A stretch of 64,000 bases of DNA from Gemmobacter sp034519525 (lineage in GTDB: Bacteria; Pseudomonadota; Alphaproteobacteria; Rhodobacterales; Rhodobacteraceae). A program made the translations under genes and the position numbers. The stretch's first letter is position 1, and each line of letters starts with the position of its first letter. The notes below the pieces were generated by a model. That model was given only the letters and a program-made list of their open reading frames with translations, made no database searches and was not told the DNA's origin. Location: assembly GCA_034519525.1 (NCBI GenBank), contig JAXHOJ010000042.1, positions 62,001 through 126,000 of the forward strand, given 5' to 3'. Of this stretch, positions 1 through 7,984 are shown piece after piece.

Positions 1-870
1 CGAGCCATCCGAAGACAGGCGCCGCAGATCCTCGACGATGTCGCGCACCCGTTCGGCGCCATCGCGGGCGCCGTTGATCGCCTCGCGCAGGTTGGCAATC
101 TCGCGGTCCAGCCGCAGGCTCTGGCGCAGGCCCACCAGCTCTTCGCGGCTGGCGCCGTCCTGCACCCGCGCGAAATAGGTTTCAAACTTGCCGACATAGC
201 GTTCCAGCGCATGGGCATTGGCATAGACAAAGCTGATCGGGTTGTTCAGCTCATGCGCCACCCCGGCCAGCAGACGCCCCAGCGAGGCCAGCTTTTCATT
301 GCGCACCAGCTGGCCCTGCGTGGTTTTCAGCGCGGCATGGCTGTCGCTGAGATCGGCATAGGCGCGGCGCAGCGCCCCCATCGGGCGGCCGGTCAGCACG
401 AAACCATCCACCCGCCCGCGGTCATCCAGCCGGGGCGCGACAGACAGATCCAGCGGTTCCACCTCTGCCGCCGTCAGCAGCCCGGCCTCCAGCACCTCGG
501 ATTGCTTGCGGTCGCGGATGCGGTGCAGCACTTCTGCGATGCGGCGATGGCTGGGCGCGTCGAACAGCCCAGCCACCCCCTGCCCCGCCAGCGCCGCTTC
601 GTCCTGCCCCGTCAGCCGCGCCATGGAATGGCTGACCTGTTCAATCTGCCCCACCCGATCCACCACGATCAGAACATCCGACACCGAAGCGAGGATCGAG
701 GTCAGAAAGGTGCGCATCTCCTGCAGCTGGGCATTCTGCTGTTCCAGCCGTTCCTGATAATCCACCAGATCGGCATAGGTGCGATCCACCGCCGAAAGCA
801 CCTCGATCCAGGCGTCATCCGAGAAATTCTGCGGGGGATGCCCCCCCTCTATGCCCGCCGGTCGTGTCAC
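1..870 (-). CDS. hupT: HupT sensor histidine kinase of the hydrogenase regulatory system (3' end outside window)
   Basis: Reading the minus strand from a GTG at 870 gives 290 codons that stay open to base 1. A PAS-like sensor region occupies roughly residues 45-165. The phosphoacceptor H-box VAHELNNP follows, with His near residue 206, and then the dimerisation helix; the ATPase domain lies outside the window. The H-box with NNP and the following ISFVYANAHALERY stretch are typical of HupT, the soluble kinase that phosphorylates HupR in the H2-sensing cascade of Rhodobacter. GTG 870 is preferred because AGAGGTGA precedes it; GTG 879 is also in frame. hupR lies in the facing operon at 6214-7692. 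hupU/V, normally its partners, are not in the window. Confidence 0.85.
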   Translation of the reverse strand, partial: MTRPAGIEGGHPPQNFSDDAWIEVLSAVDRTYADLVDYQERLEQQNAQLQEMRTFLTSILASVSDVLIVVDRVGQIEQVSHSMARLTGQDEAALAGQGVAGLFDAPSHRRIAEVLHRIRDRKQSEVLEAGLLTAAEVEPLDLSVAPRLDDRGRVDGFVLTGRPMGALRRAYADLSDSHAALKTTQGQLVRNEKLASLGRLLAGVAHELNNPISFVYANAHALERYVGKFETYFARVQDGASREELVGLRQSLRLDREIANLREAINGARDGAERVRDIVEDLRRLSSDGS

Positions 871-879
871 GCGCGTCAC

Positions 880-1189
880 CTCTGCGGCAAGGGTATCGAA
901 CTGCGCCCGGGATTGGAAAGCACTAACTTTCTCACGCCGAAATCCGGCATGACGGCAGGCCTGTCGCCCCTGACTGAAAGGAAAATATCCACCAGAGCCT
1001 GAAATATGGATGGAAACTTTCCAGTTTTCGGCTCGGCATGGCAGAAAAGATCGCAAATTTTATTATATTTATCATATGCTTGAAACATTGTTCCTCCACC
1101 TGCCGCTTTCACGTTTTCCGCAGGGTGAAAGCCGTGCTCTCACTTGGGGCACAGTTTGAAAACTTTACGACCAGCTACGGGAGGAGCCA
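880..1189. promoter_or_regulatory. Divergent hupT / hupD intergenic region with an operator-like inverted repeat
   Basis: This gap of about 310 bp separates divergent hupT and hupD and must hold at least the hupD promoter. It contains an AT-rich island at about 1054-1080 in otherwise GC-rich DNA. It also holds a perfect 8-bp inverted repeat, GCTTTCAC at 1105-1112 and GTGAAAGC at 1125-1132, with a 12-nt spacer, so the half-site centres are 20 bp apart (about two helical turns). The repeat lies about 60 bp upstream of the hupD start, a suitable place for a dimeric regulator such as HupR or IHF-assisted activation. No structural hydrogenase gene remnant was seen here. Which protein binds is unknown. 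Confidence 0.45.
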
Positions 1190-1798
1190 GTGTCGGAAAA
1201 GATCCTGATCCTGGGAATCGGCAATGTACTTTGGGCAGACGAGGGATTCGGCGTCCGCTGTATCGAGGCCATGGCCGAAACCTATGCCCTGCCGCCCTCG
1301 GTGCGCCTGCTGGATGGCGGCACGCAGGGGCTTTATCTGCTACCCTTTCTGGAAGAGGCCGACCGCCTGCTGGTCTTCGATGCCATTGATTACGGCCTGC
1401 CGCCCGGCACCATGAAGCTGGTGCTGGATGATGAAGTGCCCGCCTTCATGGGCGCCAAGAAGATGAGCCTGCACCAGACCGGCTTTCAGGATGTGATCGC
1501 CACCGCCCGCTTCATCGGCCGCTGCCCCGCGCAGCTGGCGCTGATCGGCTGCCAGCCGGTCGAGCTGGAGGATTACGGCGGTGGCCTGCGCCCCGAAGTG
1601 GCGGCCCGTATCCCGGTGGCACTGGATATGGCCGCAGATATCCTGCGCGGCTGGGGGATCGACCTGCAGCCGGGCCGCACCGAAAGCGATCTGCTGGCCG
1701 ATCCGTCCATCCGCCGCGCCGCCTATGAACAGGGCCGCCCGGCCGAGACCGAGGCCTGCCGCATCGGTGACGACCGCTTCTTTCCGGGGCAGGCCTAA
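1190..1798 (+). CDS. hupD: HupD, [NiFe]-hydrogenase maturation endopeptidase
   Basis: 202 residues, peptidase family M52. It cleaves the C-terminal tail of the large hydrogenase subunit after nickel insertion, in the cytoplasm. The N-terminal GIGNVLWADEGFG signature is present. The three nickel-recognition positions known from E. coli HybD correspond to Glu18, Asp64 (in VFDAID) and His95 (in SLHQTGF). The C-terminal tail after about residue 165 is variable. The GTG start at 1190 is chosen because GGGAGGA lies at the right distance upstream. It is the first gene of the maturation operon; hupF starts 1 base after its stop. Its substrate HupL is not encoded in the window. Confidence 0.93.
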   Translation: MSEKILILGIGNVLWADEGFGVRCIEAMAETYALPPSVRLLDGGTQGLYLLPFLEEADRLLVFDAIDYGLPPGTMKLVLDDEVPAFMGAKKMSLHQTGFQDVIATARFIGRCPAQLALIGCQPVELEDYGGGLRPEVAARIPVALDMAADILRGWGIDLQPGRTESDLLADPSIRRAAYEQGRPAETEACRIGDDRFFPGQA

Positions 1799-1799
1799 G

Positions 1800-2122
1800 A
1801 TGTGCCTGGGAATTCCGCTGCAACTGATTCGGATCAACGGGATTGCAGAGCGTGGCCGAAGGCCCGGATGGGCCAGGGCTTGTCGATCTGTCACCTGCTG
1901 CCCGATGCGCGGGTGGGCGACTGGGTTCTGGGGTTTCTGGGCACAGGCCGCGAAATCCTGACCCCGGATCAGGCCCGAAAGATCACCGCCGCGCTGGAAG
2001 GTCTGGCCGCGCTGATGGCAGGCGGCGGGCTCGGTGCCGCCTTTGCCGATCTGGAGGCGCGGGAACCCGCGCTGCCCCCCCATCTGCAGGCCGCCCAGGC
2101 GGCTGGCCTTACCACGGGATGA
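1800..2122 (+). CDS. hupF: HupF, HypC/HupF-family hydrogenase chaperone (frameshifted)
   Basis: Starts MCLGIPLQLIRING, the HypC/HupF signature in which Cys2 after Met removal contacts the large subunit or the iron centre during assembly. The frame is broken twice, near 1845 and near 1890. The middle segment VAEGPDG...LVDLS is in the +1 frame and the rest, LLPDARVGDWVLGFLGTGREIL, in the third frame. Reassembled, it is about 107 residues, longer than HypC because of the C-terminal helix typical of HupF. In Rhizobium and Rhodobacter HupF protects the large subunit under oxygen. It is followed by hupG with an ATGA overlap. I read the shifts as sequence errors because both later segments are conserved HupF sequence. 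Confidence 0.75.
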
Positions 2123-2547
2123 CAAGATGCACGACCACGCCCCCCACGATCCGCTGCCCGCAAGCCGCAGCCCCCCACCCGCTGATCCTGCGGCTGGAGA
2201 CCGAATTTCACTGGCCCCGGCTGCAATCCGCCTCGGATGTGGCCGAATTTCTGGCGCGGCCCGGCACGCATTGCCTGTTCATCCCCGGAGATCCGCGCCG
2301 CAATCTGGAAACCGCCGATGCAGCCGTGATCCTGCCGGAACTGCGGCTGGCCTTTCAGAACGCCTTCGACTGTGCGCTGGTCGATGACGCGATCGAGGCG
2401 CATCTGCGCGAAACCCACCGGGCGCTGAAAACACCGGGCCTGCTGTTCTTCCGCGAGGCGCACTTTCTGGGCGCCATCGAAAAGATGCGCGACTGGTCGG
2501 ATTATCTGGCGCGCATCAGCCATATCCTGCAACTCAACCCCGTCTGA
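2119..2547 (+). CDS. hupG: HupG, HyaE-like hydrogenase expression/formation protein
   Basis: HyaE/HupG family, a small thioredoxin-fold protein without a CxxC that acts as a chaperone for the Tat-exported small subunit HupS. Recognisable sequence begins at HPLILRLETEFHW and includes LARPGTHCLFIPGDPRRN and the closing LARISHILQ. ATG 2119 overlaps the hupF stop (ATGA). The first 18 residues from that start look unlike coding sequence, and ATG 2127 followed by a frameshift near 2160 would give the more natural start MHDHAPHDPLPAS. The N-terminus is therefore uncertain, but the body of the protein is clear. The next gene, hupH, starts 9 bases later. Confidence 0.8.
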   Translation: MTRCTTTPPTIRCPQAAAPHPLILRLETEFHWPRLQSASDVAEFLARPGTHCLFIPGDPRRNLETADAAVILPELRLAFQNAFDCALVDDAIEAHLRETHRALKTPGLLFFREAHFLGAIEKMRDWSDYLARISHILQLNPV

Positions 2548-2555
2548 GGCCGCCC

Positions 2556-3399
2556 ATGGTATCGCCCTTCACCCTGCCGCCCACCGGATTTGGCCCCGGA
2601 TCGCAGCCCGAGCCGAGGGGATGCGGCGGAATATATGCAGCTGCCCTCGGGTATGCGGACCTATGAGCCGCATTTGCCGGAGATTGATGATGCCGTCCGC
2701 GGCGACGCCTGCGTTGAAAACGATGGCCGATATTGCGCCGGCGGCTGCAGGTCTGTGCGGCGACAGGGCGGATGAGGCCCGAGTTTTGACCTGGCCGGGG
2801 CTGGACAAGGCCACCCGCCACGCGCTGGCCGATGCGCTGGGACAGGGCGAGGTCTCCATGCGGCTGCGCGGCGCACCGGCGGTAAAGGTGCAGGAAAGTG
2901 TCTTTGCCGGGGTCTGGCTGCTGCAGGGCGTGGGCGTGGATCGGGCCGAGGTCGGCGCCGTGCCGCGCCTGTCGATCAGCCGCGCCCATCTGCCACACAG
3001 CCCGGCCATCGGCCCACTGGCCCGCCGTCGCGACGGCGTGGTGAACGCCCCCGCCCTGCTGGCCGAACTGATCGACAAATCGCTGGCCTGGCAGCCCGGC
3101 ACCCCGGCCCATGTGGTCAACCTGTCACTCCTGCCCCATACGCCCGAAGATCTGGACTGGCTGGCCGAGGCCTTGGGCGAGGGTGCAACCACCATCCTGT
3201 CGCGCGGCTATGGCAATTGCCGCATCACCGCGACTGCGCCCAGCCGCATGTCTGGCGGGTGCAGTTCTACAATTCCACCGATCAGCTGATCCTGGATACA
3301 TTCGAGGTCTCTGAAATTCCCGAAGTGGCTCTGGCCGCGCCCGAAGATCTGGCCGATAGCGCAAACCGCATCCGCGAAGTGATCGAGGCCATCCGATGA
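2556..3399 (+). CDS. hupH: HupH, hydrogenase expression/formation protein (frameshifted)
   Basis: HupH/HyaF family, about 280 residues after repair. It assists maturation of the small subunit, probably by delivering or protecting its Fe-S clusters. Segments in order: TLPPTGFGPGSQPE from ATG 2556; MQLPSGMRTYEPHLPEIDDA in the next frame; the long middle part with VSMRLRGAPAVKVQESVFAGVWLL and NLSLLPHTPEDLDWL; then PHVWRVQFYNS and LILDTFEV to the stop. Frame changes lie near 2616, 2697 and 3235. All four pieces are conserved family sequence, so the gene is probably intact in the organism. It overlaps hupJ by 4 bases. Confidence 0.8.
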
Positions 3400-4151
3400 G
3401 CGGCTTTGAAGGCAGCTATCTGGGGGCTTCCGACAAGATCAGCCCGCAGGCCATCATGGAATGCAAGATCTGCTGGACCCCCTATGATCCGGCCGAGGGC
3501 GACGACACAAGGCAGGTGCTGCCCGGCACCGCCTTCCTGGATCTGCCCGAAGACTGGAGCTGCCCGGGCTGCACGGCCCCCAAGGCACAGTTTCTGGTGC
3601 GCGAAGACCCCGGCGCCGAAAGCAGCCTGATCCGCGCCGAAATGGACCGGCGGGTGCAGGCGCTGGAGGCCGATTTCCGCGAGGTGTTCCACGCCAAGAT
3701 GCGCGACCTGCCGATGGTGAACCACGCGCTTCAGGTGCAGGCCGTGGGATTCCACTCCTGGGAGGGTGGCTTTCTGGGCGTGCTGGTGGCGCCCTGGTTC
3801 ATGAATCTGGTGATCCTGCCGCCCGAAAGCCGCCCCACCCTGAAACCCGGCGAGAAAGAGGTGATCGGCTTCGGATCGGGCGAATACGAATTCATCCACA
3901 ACAGCCGCGAAATGTGCGGGCCCTACCTCGCCTGTTCGCTGTTCTCGCCCATGGGCGATTTTTCCAGCCAGTTGCAGGCGGTGGATGTGGCCCGCGCGGT
4001 GATGGCCGAACTGTTCAAGCCCGATCACCGGGCAGAGACAGATCGCGCTGCCGATATCCGCGCCGCGCGCGAGGCCGAACTGGCGCCCCCCGCCGAAGCC
4101 GCCGCCGAACCCTCGCGCCGGGCCTTCCTGTCAGGGGGCATCGCGGGATGA
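3396..4151 (+). CDS. hupJ: HupJ, rubredoxin fused to a HybE-type hydrogenase assembly chaperone
   Basis: 251 residues with two parts. Residues about 20-70 form a rubredoxin domain: CKIC at 23-26 and CPGC at 56-59 supply four iron ligands. Residues about 75-215 match the HupJ/HybE hydrogenase-assembly chaperone, including VGFHSWEGGFLGVLVAPWFMNLV and REMCGPYLACSLFSPM. In Rhizobium these are two genes, hupI and hupJ; the fused arrangement is what I recall for Rhodobacter. The rubredoxin is thought to be needed for small-subunit maturation in air. The C-terminus is Ala/Glu-rich. It overlaps both hupH and hupK (ATGA), consistent with translational coupling. Confidence 0.9.
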   Translation: MSGFEGSYLGASDKISPQAIMECKICWTPYDPAEGDDTRQVLPGTAFLDLPEDWSCPGCTAPKAQFLVREDPGAESSLIRAEMDRRVQALEADFREVFHAKMRDLPMVNHALQVQAVGFHSWEGGFLGVLVAPWFMNLVILPPESRPTLKPGEKEVIGFGSGEYEFIHNSREMCGPYLACSLFSPMGDFSSQLQAVDVARAVMAELFKPDHRAETDRAADIRAAREAELAPPAEAAAEPSRRAFLSGGIAG

Positions 4152-5041
4152 CCGGCGCGGCGCAGATCACGCTGAAGGTGGAAGGCGCGCAGTTGCGCCC
4201 GGTGCTTCAGTCGGCTGTGCCGCTGCCGCTGGACCGGCTGCTGATCGGCCGCCCGGTGGCCGAGGCGGCCGATCTGCTGCCCCGCCTGTTCAACCTGTGC
4301 CGCCATGCCCAGTCACGCGCCGCCCGGCTTTCGCTGGGCCTGCCCGACACCACGGGCGAAGCAGAGGCGCGGGCGGAAATCCTGCGCGATCATCTGGCGC
4401 GGCTCTGCCAGTTCCTGCCGCGTGCCCTTGGGCTTGCGCCTGTGCCCCCCAGCCTTGCGGCACTGGGGGCGCTGTTGCCCGACGATCTGCCCGGCCTGCC
4501 GCACTGGATGCGCGGCCCCGGCATGGCACCGCTGCTGGCGCAGGCGCTGCACATCCGTTTCGCCCCCGGCGAGGCGGCAACCACCGCATTGCCCCCGGTG
4601 GGGGATGGCGCGGCCGCCCTGCTGCCTGACCCTTGCGAAAACTCCCCCGCCGGGCGGCAAGCCGCGCATCCCCTGCTGCAGGAATTGGAAAAGGCCTTTG
4701 GTCGCGGCCCGCTGTGGCGGCTGCTGGGGCTGCTGGCCGATCTGGCGGCGCTGGCTTCGGGCAAACTGCCGCCCGCATCGCGCAGCGCCGATGGCACCGC
4801 CACAGTGCCGGCATCGCGGGGGATCTATGCGCTGCGGCTGGATCACGCAGGCGGCATCGTCACCGGCCTCACCCGCCGCACCCCCACCGATCACATTCTG
4901 ACGCCCGGCAGCGCGCTGCTGCAGGCCCTCGCCTGCCTGCCTGCCGCCAAGGCGGGTCTTGCCCCCGTCGTTCTGGCGCTGCACGATCCATGTATCGCGG
5001 TGCAGCTGCACCTGCCGCAGACGGAGACCGCCCGTGCATGA
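4148..5041 (+). CDS. hupK: HupK, hydrogenase maturation scaffold-like protein
   Basis: 297 residues, HupK family: a distant, shortened relative of the large hydrogenase subunit thought to act as a scaffold or chaperone during assembly of the Ni-Fe site of HupL. Recognisable parts are PLDRLLIGRPVAEAADLLPRLFNLC near residue 26, where the large subunit has its first cysteine pair, and HPLLQELEKAFGRGPLWRLL in the second half. The two CxxC pairs of a catalytic large subunit are absent. The start ATG 4148 overlaps the hupJ stop. The stop overlaps the GTG start of hypA. Confidence 0.82.
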   Translation: MTGAAQITLKVEGAQLRPVLQSAVPLPLDRLLIGRPVAEAADLLPRLFNLCRHAQSRAARLSLGLPDTTGEAEARAEILRDHLARLCQFLPRALGLAPVPPSLAALGALLPDDLPGLPHWMRGPGMAPLLAQALHIRFAPGEAATTALPPVGDGAAALLPDPCENSPAGRQAAHPLLQELEKAFGRGPLWRLLGLLADLAALASGKLPPASRSADGTATVPASRGIYALRLDHAGGIVTGLTRRTPTDHILTPGSALLQALACLPAAKAGLAPVVLALHDPCIAVQLHLPQTETARA

Positions 5042-5375
5042 GATGAGCCTTGCCGAAGGTATCCGAACCATCGTTCAGGAACAGGCGCGCCAGCACGGCT
5101 TTGCCCGCGTCACCCGGCTGCGGCTGGAAATCGGCCGCTTCGCCGGGGTGGAAAAACCGGCGCTGGAATTTGCCTTTGATGTGGTGATGCGCGGATCACC
5201 CGCCGAAGGTGCCACGCTGGAGATGATCGACCTGCCGGGTCAGGCCCTGTGCTACGACTGCCTGCAGGCCGTGCAGATCGACGACAGGCTGGCCCCCTGC
5301 CCCCTGTGCGGCGGTGGGCGTCTGATGCCAGAGGGGGGCAGTGAAATGCGGATCAGGGATATGGAGGTGCTGTGA
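5034..5375 (+). CDS. hypA: HypA, nickel-delivery and zinc-binding hydrogenase maturation protein
   Basis: 113 residues. With HypB it inserts nickel into the large hydrogenase subunit. The conserved N-terminus appears as VHEMSLAEG (GTG start), giving the nickel ligand His2. The structural zinc site is CYDC at 73-76 and CPLC at 89-92. GTG 5034 lies inside the end of hupK (8-bp overlap) and is chosen because translation from it reproduces the universal (M)HEMSL start. The gene ends in a 1-base overlap with the ATG of hypB. Confidence 0.95.
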   Translation: MHEMSLAEGIRTIVQEQARQHGFARVTRLRLEIGRFAGVEKPALEFAFDVVMRGSPAEGATLEMIDLPGQALCYDCLQAVQIDDRLAPCPLCGGGRLMPEGGSEMRIRDMEVL

Positions 5376-6217
5376 TGTGCACGGTTTGCGGTTGTTCCGA
5401 TGCGGTACTGGTGGATGGCAAGTTCATGACGCATGACGAGGCGCACCGCCTCGGCCTGCCGCACCACCACCACCACCACGCGCCCGCCACCCCTGCCCCG
5501 CTGGCCGGGCTGCATCACTATGGCCAGGGCCCTGCCGGGGTTTCGGTGCCGGGGCTGACACAGGCCCGGCTGATCGAGGTGGAAACCGGGATTCTGGCCA
5601 AGAACGATGCGCTTGCCGCCGGAAATCGCACCCGGCTGACAGCACTTGGCGTGCTGGCGCTGAACCTTGTCTCCTCGCCCGGATCGGGCAAGACCACGCT
5701 TCTGTGCAAGACCATCGCCGCCCTGGGCGATCTGCCGCTGGCGGTGATCGAGGGCGATCAGCAGACCTCGGCCGATGCCGACCGCATCCGCGCCACCGGG
5801 GCGCGGGCGATCCAGATCAACACCGGCAAGGGCTGCCACCTGGACGCACAGATGGTGGGCCATGCGATGGATGATCTGCAGCCCGCGCCCCATTCGCTGC
5901 TGTTCATCGAAAATGTCGGCAACCTGGTCTGCCCCGCAGGCTTCGATCTGGGCGAGGATGCCAAGGTCGCCATCCTTTCGGTGACCGAAGGCGAAGACAA
6001 GCCGCTGAAATACCCCGACATGTTCACCGCCGCCCGGCTGGCCATCCTCAACAAGCTGGATCTGGCGCCGCATTGCGATGCCGATCTGGGCGCCTATGCC
6101 GCCAATCTGCGCCGCGTGAACCCGGAAATCGAGATCATCGCTTTGTCGGCCCGCACCGGCGAAGGCATGGCAGAATGGCTGAACTGGCTGCGCGCCCGGC
6201 TGGCGGAAAAGGCATGA
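5375..6217 (+). CDS. hypB: HypB, GTPase for nickel insertion
   Basis: 280 residues. It begins MCTVCGC, the N-terminal high-affinity metal motif of many HypB proteins. A histidine-rich stretch with six consecutive His near residues 30-35, and more His around it, is a probable nickel store. The G domain carries the P-loop SSPGSGKTT, EGDQQTSADADRI, the metal-site motif ENVGNLVCP and the base-recognition motif NKLDL. ATG 5375 is preferred over GTG 5372. It is followed by hupR with a 4-base overlap, so a regulator sits inside the maturation operon as in Rhodobacter capsulatus. Confidence 0.96.
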   Translation: MCTVCGCSDAVLVDGKFMTHDEAHRLGLPHHHHHHAPATPAPLAGLHHYGQGPAGVSVPGLTQARLIEVETGILAKNDALAAGNRTRLTALGVLALNLVSSPGSGKTTLLCKTIAALGDLPLAVIEGDQQTSADADRIRATGARAIQINTGKGCHLDAQMVGHAMDDLQPAPHSLLFIENVGNLVCPAGFDLGEDAKVAILSVTEGEDKPLKYPDMFTAARLAILNKLDLAPHCDADLGAYAANLRRVNPEIEIIALSARTGEGMAEWLNWLRARLAEKA

Positions 6218-7692
6218 CCAGCCCGCGCCCCGCCGTTCTGCTGGTGGATGACGAGCCACATTCGCTGGCCGCCATGCGCATGGCGCTGGAAGATGAATTC
6301 GATTGCCTGACCGCCCCCGATGCCACCCGCGCCGCCGAAATCATGGCCGAGGAATGGGTGCAGGTGGTGATCTGCGACCAGCGCATGCCCGATCGCACCG
6401 GGGTGGAATTTCTGACAGAGATCCGCGAAAGCTGGCCCGATGCGGTGCGCATCATCATAACGGGTTATACCGACCCCGGCGCCATGGCGCAGGCAGTGAA
6501 TGATGCAGGCATCCACCAGTTCCTGACCAAGCCCTGGCATCCCGACCAGCTGCTGATGGCCGCGCGCAACGGCGCCCGGCTGTTCCAGCTGGCGCGCGAA
6601 AATGAACGCATGGCGCTGGAGATGCGGTTTCTCACCTCCACCACGCAGACCAAGCTGGACAAGCGCCGCGCCGCACTGCGCGAGGGGATGGGCTTCGATT
6701 CCCTGCTGCGCTCGCCCTTCAGCACGATGAACGCGCTGGTGGAAACCGCGCGACAGGTGGCCACTTTCGACGTGCCGGTGCTGCTGACCGGCGAACCCGG
6801 CACTGGCAAGGGGCGGCTGGCGCGGGCCTTGCACTATGGCTCATTGCGGTCGGACAAGCCCTTCCATGCCATCAACCTCGCAGGCCTGCCCGAAGACCTG
6901 GCGGCGGTGGAACTGTTCGGCGCCAAGCGGGGTGTGCTGCCCGGCGGGGTGAACCGCATCGGTCTGGCGCAGAAGGCCGATCGCGGCACCCTGTTCATCG
7001 AAGGCGTCGATGCAGCCTCGCCGGGGATGCAGCTTGCCCTGTGGCGGCTGGTGAGCGAGGGCAGCTTTACCCCGGCCGGCGGGCAAGAGGTGCTGACGGC
7101 CAATCTGCGCATCATCGCGGGCGCAGGCGCAGATATCGCGCGGCAGGTGGCCGATGGCGACTTTCGCACCGATCTCTATTACGCGCTAGGCGTGACGGAA
7201 CTGCCGGTGCCACCGCTACGCGCCCGGCGCGGCGATGTGGCGATCCTGGCCCAGCATTTTCTGGATGAACTGGCCCGCCAGCACGGCAAGACGGCCCATG
7301 GTTTTGCCCCCGCCGCGCTGGAATTCCTGGAAAACTACGACTGGCCCGGCAATCTGAGCGAATTGCGCAACGAGGTGACGCGGATCCTGATCTTTGCGCA
7401 ATCGCCGGTGATGGGCGCAGAACTCATCAGCCGCGCCATCCTGCAGGCCCCGCCCGGCGACAGCGGTGCCGACCGACGCGCCGAACCGGCGCTGACGGCG
7501 CAAGGCCCGCTGAAAGACCGGGTGGAGCTGATCGAGATGCGCATCCTGCGCGAAACCCTGACCCGGCACCGCTGGAACAAAAGCCGCGCCGCCGCCGAAC
7601 TGGGGCTGTCACGCGTCGGCCTGCGCGCCAAGCTGGATCGTTACGGCATTGCCGATCCGGCAGGCCGCCTGACAGAAGAAGAGGAGGAATAA
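6214..7692 (+). CDS. hupR: HupR, NtrC-family response regulator of hydrogenase genes
   Basis: 492 residues in three domains. The receiver (1-120) has VDDE at 11-14, phosphoacceptor Asp55 in ICDQRMP and the TKPWHPD lysine. The AAA+ domain (about 175-400) has Walker A GEPGTGKGR, and the Fis-type HTH at the C-terminus reads NKSRAAAELGLSRVGLRAKL. The GAFTGA sigma-54 contact loop is replaced by a sequence around KRGVLPGG. This matches the known R. capsulatus HupR, which works with the housekeeping sigma factor and activates in the unphosphorylated state; HupT turns it off by phosphorylation. It overlaps the hypB stop. Confidence 0.93.
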   Translation: MTSPRPAVLLVDDEPHSLAAMRMALEDEFDCLTAPDATRAAEIMAEEWVQVVICDQRMPDRTGVEFLTEIRESWPDAVRIIITGYTDPGAMAQAVNDAGIHQFLTKPWHPDQLLMAARNGARLFQLARENERMALEMRFLTSTTQTKLDKRRAALREGMGFDSLLRSPFSTMNALVETARQVATFDVPVLLTGEPGTGKGRLARALHYGSLRSDKPFHAINLAGLPEDLAAVELFGAKRGVLPGGVNRIGLAQKADRGTLFIEGVDAASPGMQLALWRLVSEGSFTPAGGQEVLTANLRIIAGAGADIARQVADGDFRTDLYYALGVTELPVPPLRARRGDVAILAQHFLDELARQHGKTAHGFAPAALEFLENYDWPGNLSELRNEVTRILIFAQSPVMGAELISRAILQAPPGDSGADRRAEPALTAQGPLKDRVELIEMRILRETLTRHRWNKSRAAAELGLSRVGLRAKLDRYGIADPAGRLTEEEEE

Positions 7693-7693
7693 C

Positions 7694-7984
7694 ATGTGTC
7701 TGGGTATTCCCGGCCGGATCACCGCGATCACCGATCCGGCCCGGCTGATGGCCATGGCCGAGGTTTCGGGCGTGCGGCGTGAAGTGAACGTGGCCTGCGT
7801 GGCAGGCGCCGATCTGGCCGGGCTGGTGGGGCAATGGGTGCTGATCCATGTCGGCTTCGCCATGAGCCTGATCGACGAGGACGAGGCCGCAAAGACGCTG
7901 GAGGCCCTGCGCGATCTGGGCGAGGCGCAGGAAACGCTGCAACAGATGGCAGCGGGCGATGCCGCGCTGGAGGGGACATCATGA
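7694..7984 (+). CDS. hypC: HypC, hydrogenase maturation chaperone
   Basis: 96 residues, starting MCLGIPGRI with the essential Cys2. It partners HypD in assembling the Fe(CN)2CO group and carries it to the large subunit. It contains EVSGVRREVNVACV and GQWVLIHVGFAMSLIDEDEA, both standard HypC sequence. A strong ribosome site lies in AGAAGAGGAGG, 6 bases before ATG 7694. It overlaps hypD by 4 bases, as expected for proteins that form a complex. Confidence 0.95.
   Translation: MCLGIPGRITAITDPARLMAMAEVSGVRREVNVACVAGADLAGLVGQWVLIHVGFAMSLIDEDEAAKTLEALRDLGEAQETLQQMAAGDAALEGTS

Noticed and set aside
1039..1055. Sigma-54-like element TGGCAG...TCGCA in the hupT-hupD gap
   Set aside because: GG and GC are separated by 11 bases instead of 10, and the -12 side lacks the TTGC form; HupR here lacks GAFTGA as well.
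5465..5482. Six consecutive His codons, which could suggest a cloning tag
   Set aside because: His-rich N-terminal regions are natural in HypB and act in nickel storage; neighbouring His codons continue irregularly.
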